Positions 1 through 9,413 of a stretch of 64,000 bases of DNA are shown one piece after another. Every line of letters starts with the position of its first letter. The stretch's first letter is position 1. Under the pieces are notes generated by a model. The model saw only the letters and a list, made by a program, of their open reading frames with translations. It made no database searches and was not told the origin of the DNA. The stretch is from Amycolatopsis lurida (lineage in GTDB: Bacteria; Actinomycetota; Actinomycetes; Mycobacteriales; Pseudonocardiaceae). The position numbers and the translations under genes were made by a program. Location of the stretch: assembly GCF_900105055.1 (NCBI RefSeq), contig NZ_FNTA01000002.1, positions 62,001-126,000 on the forward strand. The letters are read 5' to 3'.

Positions 1-135
1 ATTTGTCGCCGTGGTGCGCTTTTTTGTATTTCCGGACGACGTTTCCGGCGGCGAGACCGCCGGGTCGTTCGGGTGCATTACTGTCGCTTCGGGGTCCGCG
101 CATGACACACCACTGATCGGGATCGGGGAGTCATC

Positions 136-1296
136 GTGATGAGGAATCGTGTGCCCGTGGCGCGAAGACGGGTCTTTTCGCTGGTAGCGGCACTTGTCGT
201 GGTCGCCGGCGCGGCGACGGGGACCGCGCAGGCCACCCCGGTGGGGCCGGTGGATCTCGGGACGTTGCCCGGGGACGACGAGAGCACGGTCCTGGCGGTC
301 AACGAGGTGGGGGAGATGGTCGGGCTGTCACTGGCGGGCCCGGCCCCGAAACGCAGTCATCCGGTCCGGTGGGACGCCACCGGCCAGATCATGGCGCTGC
401 CGACGCCGGGCGGCACCGAGGGGCAGGTCCGTGCCATCAACGGCCTCGGGGTGTCCGCCGGTTACGTACTGACCGCGACCACCGCCGTGCCTGCCCGCTG
501 GGACGCCGCGGGCCAGGCGACCCTGTTGCAGCTTCCGCCCGGCTATCACAACGCCACCGCGTGGGCGATCAGCGACACCGACGTCGTCGTCGGGAGCTGG
601 CTGACGCCGGACGACCGATACCACGGGTTCCGCTGGGATCCGGATGGCGTGGTGACGGACCTCGGGACGTTGCCCGGCGAGACCTGGAGCATGGCCGACG
701 GCATCTCCGCCGACGGCACCATCGTCGTCGGCAGCGCCGTTCGCTCCGCGGCGAACCAGGCCGTGCGGTGGGTGGACGGCGGGCCGATCACCGAACTGGC
801 GCCGCAGAGTGTGAGCAGCGGGGCGAGCCGGATCAACGGGGACGGCGTGGCCGCCGGATCCTTCCGCGTGACCAGTAGCGGGCCCCCGGTCCCGGCGAAG
901 TGGGATCGGGACGGCGTGCTCCATCCGCTGGACTGGCCCAGCCCTCACTCCGTCTGGATCTACGGGATCGGCTCCACCGGCTATGTGGTCGGTTCCGGCT
1001 ACCTGAACCCGCCTCGCCGATCGGCCCTGATCTGGGACCTCGACGGCGACGTCGCCGCGCTGCCTGACGACGGGCTCGGCGCCGACGCCGAATCGGTGAA
1101 CGCCCACGGCACCGTGGCAGGCACTTTCCGGAGCCAGGCGACTGTCTGGTTCCTCGACGGCGAACGCAGGCAGCTCGGCACGCTGCCCGGCGGCACCCGC
1201 TCGCAGGGGTACCGGATCACCGACAACGGCCGTGTGGTCGGAACCGCCTCCAACGCCGCCGGAAAGTCCCGCGCGGTGTACTGGACGCTCGGCTAG
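136..1296 (+). CDS. Secreted HAF-repeat protein
   Basis: Encodes a 386-residue exported protein. The N-terminus has an RRR-type basic stretch, a hydrophobic core (about residues 13-28) and an AQA cleavage-like site, so secretion is likely. The body is made of repeated ~45-residue units with the LGTLPG signature (VDLGTLPGDDES, TDLGTLPGETWS, RQLGTLPGGTRS) plus W-D and G-x-x-V-G elements, which is the HAF extracellular repeat family, probably a beta-propeller-like fold. No catalytic motif is visible and the function is unknown. GTG at 136 is followed directly by ATG at 139; GGGGAG lies upstream and either codon may start translation. Confidence 0.75.
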   Translation: MMRNRVPVARRRVFSLVAALVVVAGAATGTAQATPVGPVDLGTLPGDDESTVLAVNEVGEMVGLSLAGPAPKRSHPVRWDATGQIMALPTPGGTEGQVRAINGLGVSAGYVLTATTAVPARWDAAGQATLLQLPPGYHNATAWAISDTDVVVGSWLTPDDRYHGFRWDPDGVVTDLGTLPGETWSMADGISADGTIVVGSAVRSAANQAVRWVDGGPITELAPQSVSSGASRINGDGVAAGSFRVTSSGPPVPAKWDRDGVLHPLDWPSPHSVWIYGIGSTGYVVGSGYLNPPRRSALIWDLDGDVAALPDDGLGADAESVNAHGTVAGTFRSQATVWFLDGERRQLGTLPGGTRSQGYRITDNGRVVGTASNAAGKSRAVYWTLG

Positions 1297-1378
1297 CGGC
1301 CCGGAGCCGCCGAATATCCACTGGACGGCACCACGAGACTCGGTGTGGGAACACCTCAATCGAGCGAAGGAAGCCGTC

Positions 1379-2287
1379 TTGGGCAGTACGCCGGATCTCG
1401 GCCCGCCACCGCGGCGGATCACCGTCGACGTGGCACAGGTGCGCCGTCTGGTCGCCGAGCAGTTCCCGGACTGGGCCGGTCTCCCGGCCCGGCCGGTGGC
1501 CGAGTCCGGTTGGGACAACAGGACTTTCCGTCTCGGCGACGAAATGGTGGCGCGGCTGCCGAGCGCCGCCGAATACGCCCTGGCCGTGGACAAGGAGCAA
1601 CGATGGCTTCCGGTGCTCGCTCCGCGGCTGCCGCTGCCCGTCCCGACCCCGCTGGCGAAGGGGAATCCCGGCGCCGGCTACCCGTTCTCCTGGTCGATCA
1701 ATCGGTGGCTCCACGGCGAACCCGCGAGCGCGGACGGGATCTCCGACCCGGTGCGCTTCGCTCTCGAGCTGGCGGGTTTCCTGGAGGCGTTGCGGAACAT
1801 CGATGCCGCGGACGGCACTCAGCCGGGTAAGCACAACTGGTTCCGCGGTGGCACCCTGCGCACCTTCGACCCGCTCGCCGAGCGCGCGCTCACGGCGCTG
1901 GACGGCGAAATCGACGTCGGCCCGGCCCGCGACCTCTGGAAGTCGGCGCTGGACGTTCCCTGGGACGGCGTCGATCGGTGGTTCCACGGCGACGTCGCGC
2001 AGGGGAATCTTCTGCTCGACGGCGGGCGACTGGCGGCCGTGATCGATTTCGGTACCTGCGGAGTCGGCGATCCGTCCTGCGACCTGGCCATCGCCTGGAC
2101 CTTGCTGACAGCCGACGGCAGGCGGGCGTTCCGAGAGCGGCTTTCGATCGACGGCCCGGAATGGGAGCGTGGGCGTGGTTGGGCGCTGTGGAAGACCCTG
2201 GTCACCTGCGCTCGGACGCGGGGCCGCGCCGACGGCGAAGCGGTGAACGCGCGTCGCGTCTTGGCCGGGATCCTGGCCATTCGCTGA
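1379..2287 (+). CDS. Aminoglycoside phosphotransferase-family kinase
   Basis: About 302 residues of the APH/choline-kinase fold. The catalytic loop HGDVAQGNLLLDGG is followed by the metal-binding IDFGTCGVGDPSCDLA (Brenner motif and DFG-equivalent), and the N-lobe has the SGWDNRTFRLGDEMVARLP segment typical of the family. It would phosphorylate a small hydroxylated substrate; whether that is an antibiotic or a metabolite cannot be told from sequence. The start is chosen at TTG 1379 because GAAGGA ends about 7 nt before it; an in-frame GTG at 1343 is the alternative. It follows the HAF gene by about 80 bp in the same direction. Confidence 0.82.
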   Translation: MGSTPDLGPPPRRITVDVAQVRRLVAEQFPDWAGLPARPVAESGWDNRTFRLGDEMVARLPSAAEYALAVDKEQRWLPVLAPRLPLPVPTPLAKGNPGAGYPFSWSINRWLHGEPASADGISDPVRFALELAGFLEALRNIDAADGTQPGKHNWFRGGTLRTFDPLAERALTALDGEIDVGPARDLWKSALDVPWDGVDRWFHGDVAQGNLLLDGGRLAAVIDFGTCGVGDPSCDLAIAWTLLTADGRRAFRERLSIDGPEWERGRGWALWKTLVTCARTRGRADGEAVNARRVLAGILAIR

Positions 2288-2320
2288 TGGCCCGTCGTCG
2301 ATCCGTGGTTGGATCGGCGG

Positions 2321-2848
2321 ATGTCCGCCATCGTCGTCGCCGTGATCGCGGCCGTCGCGTCGGTCTCCGCGGCCGTGGTCGCCGGGATGTTCGCGCTGGC
2401 CGCGCGCCGTCTCGAAGCCCGAGTGCAGAGCGCCGACCAGGTTCGCGAACGGATCTCCGAGCAGAAGCGTGCCATGTGCGAGCCCGTCGTCGACATGCTC
2501 GACCGGATGTTCACCAGCGACGACCTGCCCACGGAAGAAGAGTTGACGCACAAGCGCCGCTTCGACACCTGGGTGAACGTGTACGGCTCCGACGGCATCG
2601 TCCAGGCGTACTCCCGGCTCATGCAGGCACTGCCGGCCGGGGCGCCTGCCGACATCCAGTTCCGGCTCTACGCGGACTTCCTGATCGAGGTCCGCAAGGA
2701 CATCGGCGATCCGGGTACCGCGGTCGACCGGATGCAGATCCTCGGACCGCGGTCGGCGAACCTCTCCGACCGCCGGAGCCTGACCGATCCCGACCTCGAC
2801 ACGGTCTGCAGACGGCTCGGCTGGGTCCCGCCCTGGCGCGCCAAGTAG
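2321..2848 (+). CDS. Small membrane-anchored protein of unknown function
   Basis: About 175 residues. One N-terminal hydrophobic segment (AIVVAVIAAVASVSAAVVAG, residues 3-22) is followed by a mostly helical, charged cytoplasmic domain with no recognised motif. The C-terminus (DTVCRRLGWVPPWRAK) is tryptophan-containing and basic. ATG 2321 is preferred to TTG 2309, which lies 12 nt upstream in frame. It sits 33 bp after the APH-like kinase and may be co-transcribed. No function is proposed. Confidence 0.6.
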   Translation: MSAIVVAVIAAVASVSAAVVAGMFALAARRLEARVQSADQVRERISEQKRAMCEPVVDMLDRMFTSDDLPTEEELTHKRRFDTWVNVYGSDGIVQAYSRLMQALPAGAPADIQFRLYADFLIEVRKDIGDPGTAVDRMQILGPRSANLSDRRSLTDPDLDTVCRRLGWVPPWRAK

Positions 2849-3073
2849 GCCGACTCGACCGCGGCCATGTTGGCCAGTAACCACCCCCGTCGAAGTGAGG
2901 TCGGTCGTTTTGGGGGTGCGGCTGACAGATTCGCGAACGGTGAATCGACCGCGTATGACAAAGACCAAGAATGGTCACGCGGTCTCTGTGATTTTGCTTG
3001 CCTGGTGTACCTCACAGGTGTGTTAATTCCCTGTGGCATACCCGTGAATATGTGCACGCGCCTGCCGGGAAGA

Positions 3074-3089
3074 GCCCGCGAAAGCGGGC
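3074..3089 (+). promoter_or_regulatory. GNRA-capped hairpin in the leader of the FnIII gene
   Basis: A perfect 6-bp stem (GCCCGC / GCGGGC) closed by a GAAA tetraloop ends 57 nt before the GTG start of the large secreted protein. It is not followed by a T-run, so it does not look like an intrinsic terminator. The 300-bp gap 2849-3146 holds nothing else I can assign apart from this element and the ribosome binding site GGAGAGG at 3135-3141. Confidence 0.45.
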
Positions 3090-3146
3090 ATTAATCGTTT
3101 GTCCGGTGGTTTCGGCGGGCGTGGTCCATGTGTTGGAGAGGTACCT

Positions 3147-6100
3147 GTGAAACACAGAAGACGTAGTCGAAGACTGGCCACTGGGGGCATCGCCGTCGTC
3201 AGCACGGCGGCCTTGGTGGCACTGGGACTCGCGATAGGGTCGGGCACCAGCGCCGCGGCTCCGGGAGAGCTCACGCAGAATTACTCGTGTCCGTTTCCGT
3301 TGATCGGAAATCAGAACGTCTCGGTCACCATCAAGACCACGCAGCCTTCGACGATCGAGACCGGGAAACTGACTCCCGCCATCGAGATCACCGCCGTGTC
3401 CAACGCGGGCAAGACGGCGACGGAAGGTCTTCGGCTCGTCGGTGCCGAGTCCATCAAGGGCACCGCGAAGGCGACCTCGACCGTGACGATGCCCGGCAGT
3501 CAGGGCACGATGACGGTGAAGGTCGACTCCGACGTGCCGAACCAGCCCATCCCGCCCGCGGGCAACGACCTCGTCGTCAACGCCACGGGCAGCGCGCCCG
3601 CGCTGAGGTTCGACCAGCCGGGCACCGCGTCGCTCGCGGTGACCGGGCTCCAGCTGGTGATGACCCCGCTGAAGGCGGACGGCACGCCGACCGGTCTCGG
3701 CACCTTCACTGCGGACTGCACGCTGGCGGCGGGGGCCGAGACCGTTCTGCAGACCTACACGGTGACCGGCTCTCCGGTCGCCCCGGAAGCCGTTGTCGGC
3801 ACAGGGAACCACCCGCCGCTGCGGCAGGTCTACAGCTGCCCGTTCCCGTTGATCGGGAACCAGGACGTCACGGTCGACATCAACGCCACGCTGCCCGACA
3901 CGATCCCGGTCGGCCAGTTCACGCCCAAGATCGACATCACGGCCGTCTCCAACGCGGGCAAGACCGCGACCGAAGGGCTCCGGCTCGTCGGCGCGGAGAA
4001 GATCAAGGGATCGGCGCTGGCCACCTCGCTGGTTTCCAGCCCGCAGGGACATCTCGCGGTCGGCGTGCCGACACCCGTCCCGCTGCAGCCGATCCCCCCG
4101 ACGGGCAACGACCTGATCGTCAACGCGAGCGGTGCGGCGCCGTCGTTGCGCTTCGACAAGCCGGGGACGGCGACGCTTTCGGTGCACGATCTGGTGCTCA
4201 CGATGACGCCGTTGACGGCTTCCGGCGCGGAGACCGGCCTCGGCACGTTCGTCGCGGACTGCACTCCCGCGAACGGCCAGGCCAACGTGCTGCACACCTT
4301 CACCGTCACCGCGGCCGCGGACACGACCCCGCCCTCGGCTCCCGGCGCGGTGACGGTCGGCGAGGTCACCCAGAACAGCGTCGCGTTGTCCTGGGGCGCC
4401 GCCACCGACGAGGTCGGCGTGACCGGCTACGACGTCTACAACGGCGCCACGCTGGTGAAGACGGTGACCGGAACGTCGGCCACGGTCGACGGTCTGGCCC
4501 CTGACACGGAGTACTCGTTCACGGTCAAGGCGAAGGACGCGGCGGGCAACGTCTCGCCCGCCACCGCGCCCGCCGCCGCCCGGACCGCGAAGGCCCCGGA
4601 CACGCAGGCGCCGACGACTCCCGCGAACGTGCACTCGACCGGAACCACCCAGACCAGCGTGACGCTGGCCTGGGACGCGTCGAGCGACAACGTCGGTGTC
4701 ACCGGCTACGACGTCTTGCAGGGCACCGAGGTCGTCAAATCGGTGGCGGAACCGCGAGCCACGATCGACGGTCTGACCGCCGATACCGAGTACACCTACA
4801 CGGTGGTCGCGAAGGACGCGGCGGGCAACGCTTCGGCGGCCAGTGCCGCGGTCACGGCGCGGACGCAGACCGCGCCCGACACGCAGGCTCCCGGTGTGCC
4901 GGGCAACCTGCGCTCGACCGGTACCTCGGCCTCCAGCGTCGGCCTGGCGTGGGATGCGGCGAGTGACAACGTCGGTGTCACCGGGTACGACGTCTACAAC
5001 GGCTCCACGCTGGTGAAGTCGGTGACGGAAACCAGCGCCACCGTCGACGGTCTCGCCGCCGACACCGAGTACGCCTTCACCGTCGTCGCCAAGGACGCGG
5101 CGGGCAACAGGTCGGAGCCCAGCGCGGCGGTGACCGCCCGAACCGCCACGGCCCCCGACACCGAAGCGCCCAGCGTTCCGGCCGGGCTCGCCACGACCGA
5201 CGTCACCCAGTCCAGCGTCGCGCTGTCCTGGAACGCGTCGAGTGACAACGTCGGTGTCACCGGGTACGACGTCTACAACGGCTCCACGCTGGTGAAGTCC
5301 GTGACCGGGACTTCGGTCACTGTGGACGGTCTCGCGCCGGACACCGAGTACTCATTCACCGTGGTCGCGAAGGACGCCGCGGGCAACGCTTCGGCGGCCA
5401 GCGCCGCGGCGACTGCGCGGACGCAGACCGTGCCCGACACCCAGGCGCCCGTGGCGCCGGGCAACCCGCGCTCGACCGGGACCACGCAGACCAGCGTGAG
5501 CCTCGAGTGGAACGCGGCGACGGACAACGTCGGTGTCACCGGCTACGACGTCTACAACGGCTCCACGCTGGTGAAGTCCGTGACCGGGACTTCGGCCACT
5601 GTGGACGGTCTCGCGCCGGACACCGAGTACTCATTCACCGTGGTCGCGAAGGACGCGGCCGGCAACCTCTCGACCCCGAGTGCCGCCATCACCGTCCGGA
5701 CGCAGGCCGCGCCCGACGCGGTGGCTCCCAGCGTGCCGGGCAACCCGCGCTCCACGGGAACCACGCAGACCAGTGTGAGCCTCGAGTGGGATGCGGCGAC
5801 GGACAATGTCGGTGTCACCGGGTACGACGTCTACAACGGCTCCACGCTGGTGAAGTCGGTGACCGGGACTTCGGCCATCGTGGACGGTCTCGCGGCCGAC
5901 ACGGAGTATTCGTTCACCGTGGTCGCCAAGGACGCCGCGGGGAACAAGTCGGCCGCCAGCGCGCCGGTCACGGCGAAGACGCGGCCGAACACCTCCCCGG
6001 TCGTCAAGTACAGCTACGACCTGACCGGCAAAACGCAGCTGAAGAAGCTCGCGGGCCCGATCGACCTGCGCGGCGGCATCAACGCCGCGATCACGCTGGC

Positions 6101-6512
6101 GAACGGGACCTTCGACGCCGACCTGACGCTGAACCCGACGAGCGCGAACCTCACGCTCTGGGGATTCGTCCCGGTCAAGACGAAGATCGAGTTCGCTTCG
6201 GCGGGCAAGACCACGGGAACCCTCGCCAACGGGGTGCTCAAGTCGACCTCGGCGGTGACGGTCAAGCTGCCGCGGATCAGCGTCTTCGGCTTCCCGGTCT
6301 CGGCGAGCCCGGCCTGCCAGACGAAGACGCCGGCCCAGATCCCGCTCCAGTCGAAGGCCGGTTTCGACCCGCTGGCCGGTGGCAAGCTCACCGGTTCCTA
6401 CACCCTGCCGCCGTTGCAGGGCTGTGGGTTCCTCAACGACATCGTCAGCGGTGTCGCCTCCGGCCCCGGCAACACGGTGGAGGTGAATCTGAAGCCGCGT
6501 CCGGTGGGTTGA
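3147..6512 (+). CDS. Secreted multidomain protein with six fibronectin III repeats
   Basis: About 1121 residues from GTG 3147, chosen because GGAGAGG lies 5 nt upstream and the signal peptide (KHRRRSRR, hydrophobic core, ASAAA) then starts correctly. Domain order: two similar ~170-residue beta domains that each open with YSCPFPLIGNQ (about residues 38-205 and 230-390; DUF6801-like), six fibronectin type III domains of about 93 residues (about 392-946), and a C-terminal ~170-residue domain with two cysteines in the SPACQTKTP and LQGCGF contexts. FnIII linkers in actinobacterial exoenzymes usually space catalytic or binding modules, but no catalytic domain is evident here, so a surface-binding or adhesive role is likely. 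The downstream gene is a secreted glucoamylase, but there is a terminator in between. Confidence 0.78.
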   Translation: MKHRRRSRRLATGGIAVVSTAALVALGLAIGSGTSAAAPGELTQNYSCPFPLIGNQNVSVTIKTTQPSTIETGKLTPAIEITAVSNAGKTATEGLRLVGAESIKGTAKATSTVTMPGSQGTMTVKVDSDVPNQPIPPAGNDLVVNATGSAPALRFDQPGTASLAVTGLQLVMTPLKADGTPTGLGTFTADCTLAAGAETVLQTYTVTGSPVAPEAVVGTGNHPPLRQVYSCPFPLIGNQDVTVDINATLPDTIPVGQFTPKIDITAVSNAGKTATEGLRLVGAEKIKGSALATSLVSSPQGHLAVGVPTPVPLQPIPPTGNDLIVNASGAAPSLRFDKPGTATLSVHDLVLTMTPLTASGAETGLGTFVADCTPANGQANVLHTFTVTAAADTTPPSAPGAVTVGEVTQNSVALSWGAATDEVGVTGYDVYNGATLVKTVTGTSATVDGLAPDTEYSFTVKAKDAAGNVSPATAPAAARTAKAPDTQAPTTPANVHSTGTTQTSVTLAWDASSDNVGVTGYDVLQGTEVVKSVAEPRATIDGLTADTEYTYTVVAKDAAGNASAASAAVTARTQTAPDTQAPGVPGNLRSTGTSASSVGLAWDAASDNVGVTGYDVYNGSTLVKSVTETSATVDGLAADTEYAFTVVAKDAAGNRSEPSAAVTARTATAPDTEAPSVPAGLATTDVTQSSVALSWNASSDNVGVTGYDVYNGSTLVKSVTGTSVTVDGLAPDTEYSFTVVAKDAAGNASAASAAATARTQTVPDTQAPVAPGNPRSTGTTQTSVSLEWNAATDNVGVTGYDVYNGSTLVKSVTGTSATVDGLAPDTEYSFTVVAKDAAGNLSTPSAAITVRTQAAPDAVAPSVPGNPRSTGTTQTSVSLEWDAATDNVGVTGYDVYNGSTLVKSVTGTSAIVDGLAADTEYSFTVVAKDAAGNKSAASAPVTAKTRPNTSPVVKYSYDLTGKTQLKKLAGPIDLRGGINAAITLANGTFDADLTLNPTSANLTLWGFVPVKTKIEFASAGKTTGTLANGVLKSTSAVTVKLPRISVFGFPVSASPACQTKTPAQIPLQSKAGFDPLAGGKLTGSYTLPPLQGCGFLNDIVSGVASGPGNTVEVNLKPRPVG
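4320..5985 (+). repeat. 279-bp tandem coding repeat (six FnIII units)
   Basis: Six direct repeats of about 279 bp (93 codons). The core encoding VGVTGYDVYNGSTLVKSV is nearly identical at the DNA level in units 3 to 6 (around 4970, 5250, 5530 and 5805), while units 1 and 2 have diverged. The pattern fits recent expansion by unequal recombination, so copy number may vary between strains. Confidence 0.85.
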
Positions 6513-6530
6513 TCCCACGAAAACCCTGAT

Positions 6531-6560
6531 CCGGCCCCGTCGCACACGCGGCGGGGCCGG
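6531..6560 (+). terminator. Hairpin terminator after the FnIII gene
   Basis: A 9-bp GC-rich stem (CCGGCCCCG / CGGGGCCGG) around a 12-nt loop, 18 nt after the stop codon at 6512. No T-tract follows, as is common in actinobacteria. A second smaller inverted repeat (CGGACCAC / GTGGTCCG, 6570-6593) lies in front of the glucoamylase gene and could be an operator. Confidence 0.6.
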
Positions 6561-6690
6561 ATTCATGACCGGACCACCGGCGCGAGTGGTCCGGGTTACT
6601 CCGATCGGCCCTGCCGGTGAAGATGGCCAGCGAATAAGTTGCCGCTAACAACAAATCCTGCCGTCGAAGAAGCCTGTGGGAAGGATCGAC

Positions 6691-9114
6691 ATGAAATCTC
6701 CGAAGCGGCGTCGCGCGACAGTCGCGCTGCTGACCGCGGCGGCGCTCCTGGCATCCACGCCGGTGAGCGCCGCACCGCCGGCGGACGCCCCCGGCGCACC
6801 GGGTACCGGGGCGGCCTGGACGACCGGGGGCAAAGAAGGTTTCGGCACCGCGACCAACGCGGCGTCGAAGGTCTGGTTCACCCTCGGCCAGGGCATCAAT
6901 CACGAGATCTACTACCCGACCGTGGACGTCGCCAACGTCCAGGACCTGCAGTACGTGGTGTCCGACGGTGCCGGGTTCACGCAGCTGGAACGTGACCACA
7001 CCACCAAACAGCTGATGCTCACCGACCCGCGCTCCCTGAGCTACCGGCAGGTCAACACCGCGACCAACGGTCGGTACCGGATCACCAAGACCCACACCGC
7101 CGATCCGGCCCGGTCCACCGTGTTGATCCAGACCAGGTTCGAGGTGCTCAGCGGTGGTCCGTTGCAGTTGTACGCGCTGTACAACCCGTCACTGAACAAC
7201 AGTGGCATGGGGGACACCGGCGCCACGTCCGGCGGGCAGCTGGTCGCTTCGGACGGGCCGGTCTCCACCGCCTTGGCCGCCTCCACCGGTTTCGTCAAGG
7301 CGACCAGCGGCTACAGCGGGACCGCGAGCGACGGCTACGTCGACTTGAGCGGTGATCACGTTCTCGGCACGCAGTACGACTCGGCGTCGACGCCCGGGAA
7401 TCTGGTGCAGCTGGGGCAGATCCCCGTGGGGACCGACACCACCTTCACCCTCGCGATCGGGTTCGGCGGTGATCGCGGCGCCGCGTCGGCGAACGCGTCG
7501 GCCTCGCTCACGAGCGGTTTCGGGGCGGCGGACACCGCGTACCGGTCCGGCTGGAGCGGCTATCTCTCCTCGCTGGCCGCGGTGCCCCGTTCGATCACCG
7601 GCGCCGACTTGACCACGCAGTACAACGTGGCGCTGATGACCCTCAAGGCCCACGAAGACAAGACCTACTCGGGCGCGAACGTGGCCTCGCTCACCAATCC
7701 TTGGGGTGAGGCGAAAGACGCGAACGGCACGGGGGACTGCGGGTACCACGCGGTCTGGTCCCGTGACCTCTACCAGGTCTCGACCGCGCAGATCGCGGCG
7801 GGCGATTCGGCGGCGGCCCACCGTTCGGTCGACTACCTGTTCACCGTCCAGCAGCGGCCGGACGGTTCGTTCCCGCAGAACACCCGGCTCGACGGCACCA
7901 ATTGCTGGACCAGCCTGCAGATGGACGAGGTCGCCTTCCCGATCGTGCTCGCGTGGCAGCTGGGCCGGTCCGACGCGGGGATGTGGGCGAAGGTGAAGAA
8001 GTCCGCGGACTTCCTGGTCGCGCACGGTCCCTCCACCCCGCAGGAACGCTGGGAGGAGAACGGCGGCTACTCGCCGTCCACCATCGCCGCGGAGATCGCC
8101 GGGCTGATCTGCGCCGCCGACATCGCCGAACGCAACGGCGACACGACGGCGGCCGCCCGGTACCGCGAAACCGCGGACCGGTGGCAGGCGCAGGTCAGCG
8201 CCTGGACGTTCACCACGTCCGGTCCGCTCGGCGACGGCCGGTACTTCCACCGCATCGACGGCAACGGCAATCCCAACGACGGCCAGAACGTCTTCCTGCA
8301 GAACGGCGGCGGGAACCACGACGAACGCGCCATCATCGACGCCGGTTTCCTCGACCTGGTCCGCCTCGGCGTGAAGCCGGCGGCCGATCCGGACGTCGCC
8401 GCCTCACTGTCCGAAGTGGACTCCACGCTGAAGGTGAACACCCCCAACGGTCCGATGTGGTACCGGTACAACCACGACGGTTACGGGGAAACCGCTTCCG
8501 GCGGTCCGTACACCGGCGCCGGCGTCGGACGGCTGTGGCCGCTGCTCACCGGTGAGCGCGGGGAGTACGAGCTGGCCAACGGACGCCCGGCGACGACGCA
8601 TCTGGCGGCCATGGCCGCCTCGGCGAATCCCGGTTTCCTGATCCCGGAGCAGGTCTGGGACCGGCAAAGCGCCGGTGGCTTCACCTTCGGCGAAGGCACC
8701 GGCTCGGCGACGCCACTGGCCTGGTCGATGGCGCAGTTCGTGCGGCTGGCGCATTCGATCGACGCGAGTGCCCCGGTCGAGACGCCGTCGGTGGTCAAGC
8801 AGCGCTACAGCGCGGCGTGCTCCGCCGTTTCGGCGAAGTTCACGGTGAACGCCGCGACTTCGTGGGGCCAGAACATCTTCGTCGTCGGCGACCGGCCCGA
8901 ACTCGGTGCGTGGGACCCGGCGAACGCGGTTCCGATGGGGGCGGCCGACTATCCCTTGTGGACGGCGAACGTCACGCTGCCGAAGGGAGCCGCCTTCCAG
9001 TACAAGTACATCCGCAAGGAGGGCGGCGCCGTCACGTGGGAATCGGGCGCCAACCGGGCGGGTACCGCTTCGAGCGGCTGCACGATGGCCTTGAGCGACA
9101 CCTGGCGGCCCTGA
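6691..9114 (+). CDS. Secreted GH15 glucoamylase with C-terminal CBM20
   Basis: About 807 residues. ATG 6691 is preceded by GGAAGGA and starts a clear signal peptide (KSPKRRR, hydrophobic core, VSAAPP). A long N-terminal beta domain (about residues 40-300) leads into an (alpha/alpha)6 barrel with GH15 signatures: HAVWSRDLYQVSTAQIAAGD, WEENGGYSPSTIAAEIAGL (general acid Glu, around residue 454) and RYNHDGYGE near residue 590. The last ~105 residues (IFVVGDRPELGAWDP, FQYKYIRKEGG, WESGANR) form a family 20 starch-binding module. It would release glucose from the non-reducing ends of starch or related alpha-glucans outside the cell. Confidence 0.92.
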   Translation: MKSPKRRRATVALLTAAALLASTPVSAAPPADAPGAPGTGAAWTTGGKEGFGTATNAASKVWFTLGQGINHEIYYPTVDVANVQDLQYVVSDGAGFTQLERDHTTKQLMLTDPRSLSYRQVNTATNGRYRITKTHTADPARSTVLIQTRFEVLSGGPLQLYALYNPSLNNSGMGDTGATSGGQLVASDGPVSTALAASTGFVKATSGYSGTASDGYVDLSGDHVLGTQYDSASTPGNLVQLGQIPVGTDTTFTLAIGFGGDRGAASANASASLTSGFGAADTAYRSGWSGYLSSLAAVPRSITGADLTTQYNVALMTLKAHEDKTYSGANVASLTNPWGEAKDANGTGDCGYHAVWSRDLYQVSTAQIAAGDSAAAHRSVDYLFTVQQRPDGSFPQNTRLDGTNCWTSLQMDEVAFPIVLAWQLGRSDAGMWAKVKKSADFLVAHGPSTPQERWEENGGYSPSTIAAEIAGLICAADIAERNGDTTAAARYRETADRWQAQVSAWTFTTSGPLGDGRYFHRIDGNGNPNDGQNVFLQNGGGNHDERAIIDAGFLDLVRLGVKPAADPDVAASLSEVDSTLKVNTPNGPMWYRYNHDGYGETASGGPYTGAGVGRLWPLLTGERGEYELANGRPATTHLAAMAASANPGFLIPEQVWDRQSAGGFTFGEGTGSATPLAWSMAQFVRLAHSIDASAPVETPSVVKQRYSAACSAVSAKFTVNAATSWGQNIFVVGDRPELGAWDPANAVPMGAADYPLWTANVTLPKGAAFQYKYIRKEGGAVTWESGANRAGTASSGCTMALSDTWRP

Positions 9115-9120
9115 GTCCTC

Positions 9121-9160
9121 GTGAGTGGTAAGGACGGTTCTAACCGTCCTTACCACTCAC
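9121..9160 (+). terminator. 40-bp near-perfect palindrome after the glucoamylase gene
   Basis: Arms of 19 nt (9121-9139 and 9142-9160) pair perfectly around a 2-nt centre, starting 7 nt after the stop codon. It could terminate transcription. The arm GTGAGTGGTAAG and its complement recur in an imperfect copy at 52217-52260, so this is also a dispersed repeat family. Confidence 0.7.
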
Positions 9161-9202
9161 GACCGGCTTGACCGGCTCGGTGTCGTGTACTTGCCCGCTC
9201 GA

Positions 9203-9256
9203 GTACGTGAAGGCCCCCTTCCTTGCGCCAGGCGCAGTGAAGGGGCCTTCACGTAC
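9203..9256 (+). repeat. Compound inverted repeat with GTGAAGGCCCC arms
   Basis: Outer 15-nt arms GTACGTGAAGGCCCC (9203-9217) and the exact complement (9242-9256) enclose a second small stem TGCGCC / GGCGCA. The GTGAAGGCCCC arm also occurs in the 26-bp hairpin after xsc (41438-41490), which defines a second dispersed family. Confidence 0.7.
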
Positions 9257-9296
9257 TTCGTTGTCCTGCAGCCGGGTGCCGGGCCTGGCCGGAGGT

Positions 9297-9413
9297 GTTG
9301 CGAAAGCCACTTTCGCAACCTTCAACGTTGCGAAAGTGGCTTTCGCAACCCAGCCCCATCGGAGACCAAGCCCCGTGGGCCTCGACGAGCGTCGCGAAAG
9401 TGGCTTTCGCGAC
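9297..9413 (+). repeat. Three copies of a 23-nt palindrome (GTTGCGAAAG arms)
   Basis: Copies at 9297-9319, 9327-9349 and 9391-9413. Each has 10-nt arms around a CCA or TGG centre. The third copy reads GTCGCGAAAG with CTTTCGCGAC, so a change in one arm is matched by the complementary change in the other. More copies lie at 14745-14767, 27834-27856 and 41593-41615. The rest of the gap (9414-9670) holds no gene I can support. Confidence 0.85.

Noticed and set aside
1217-2968. A 583-residue reverse-strand frame opposite the kinase gene
   Set aside because: Composition is typical of an antisense shadow; the forward strand carries the HGDVAQGN and IDFG kinase motifs.
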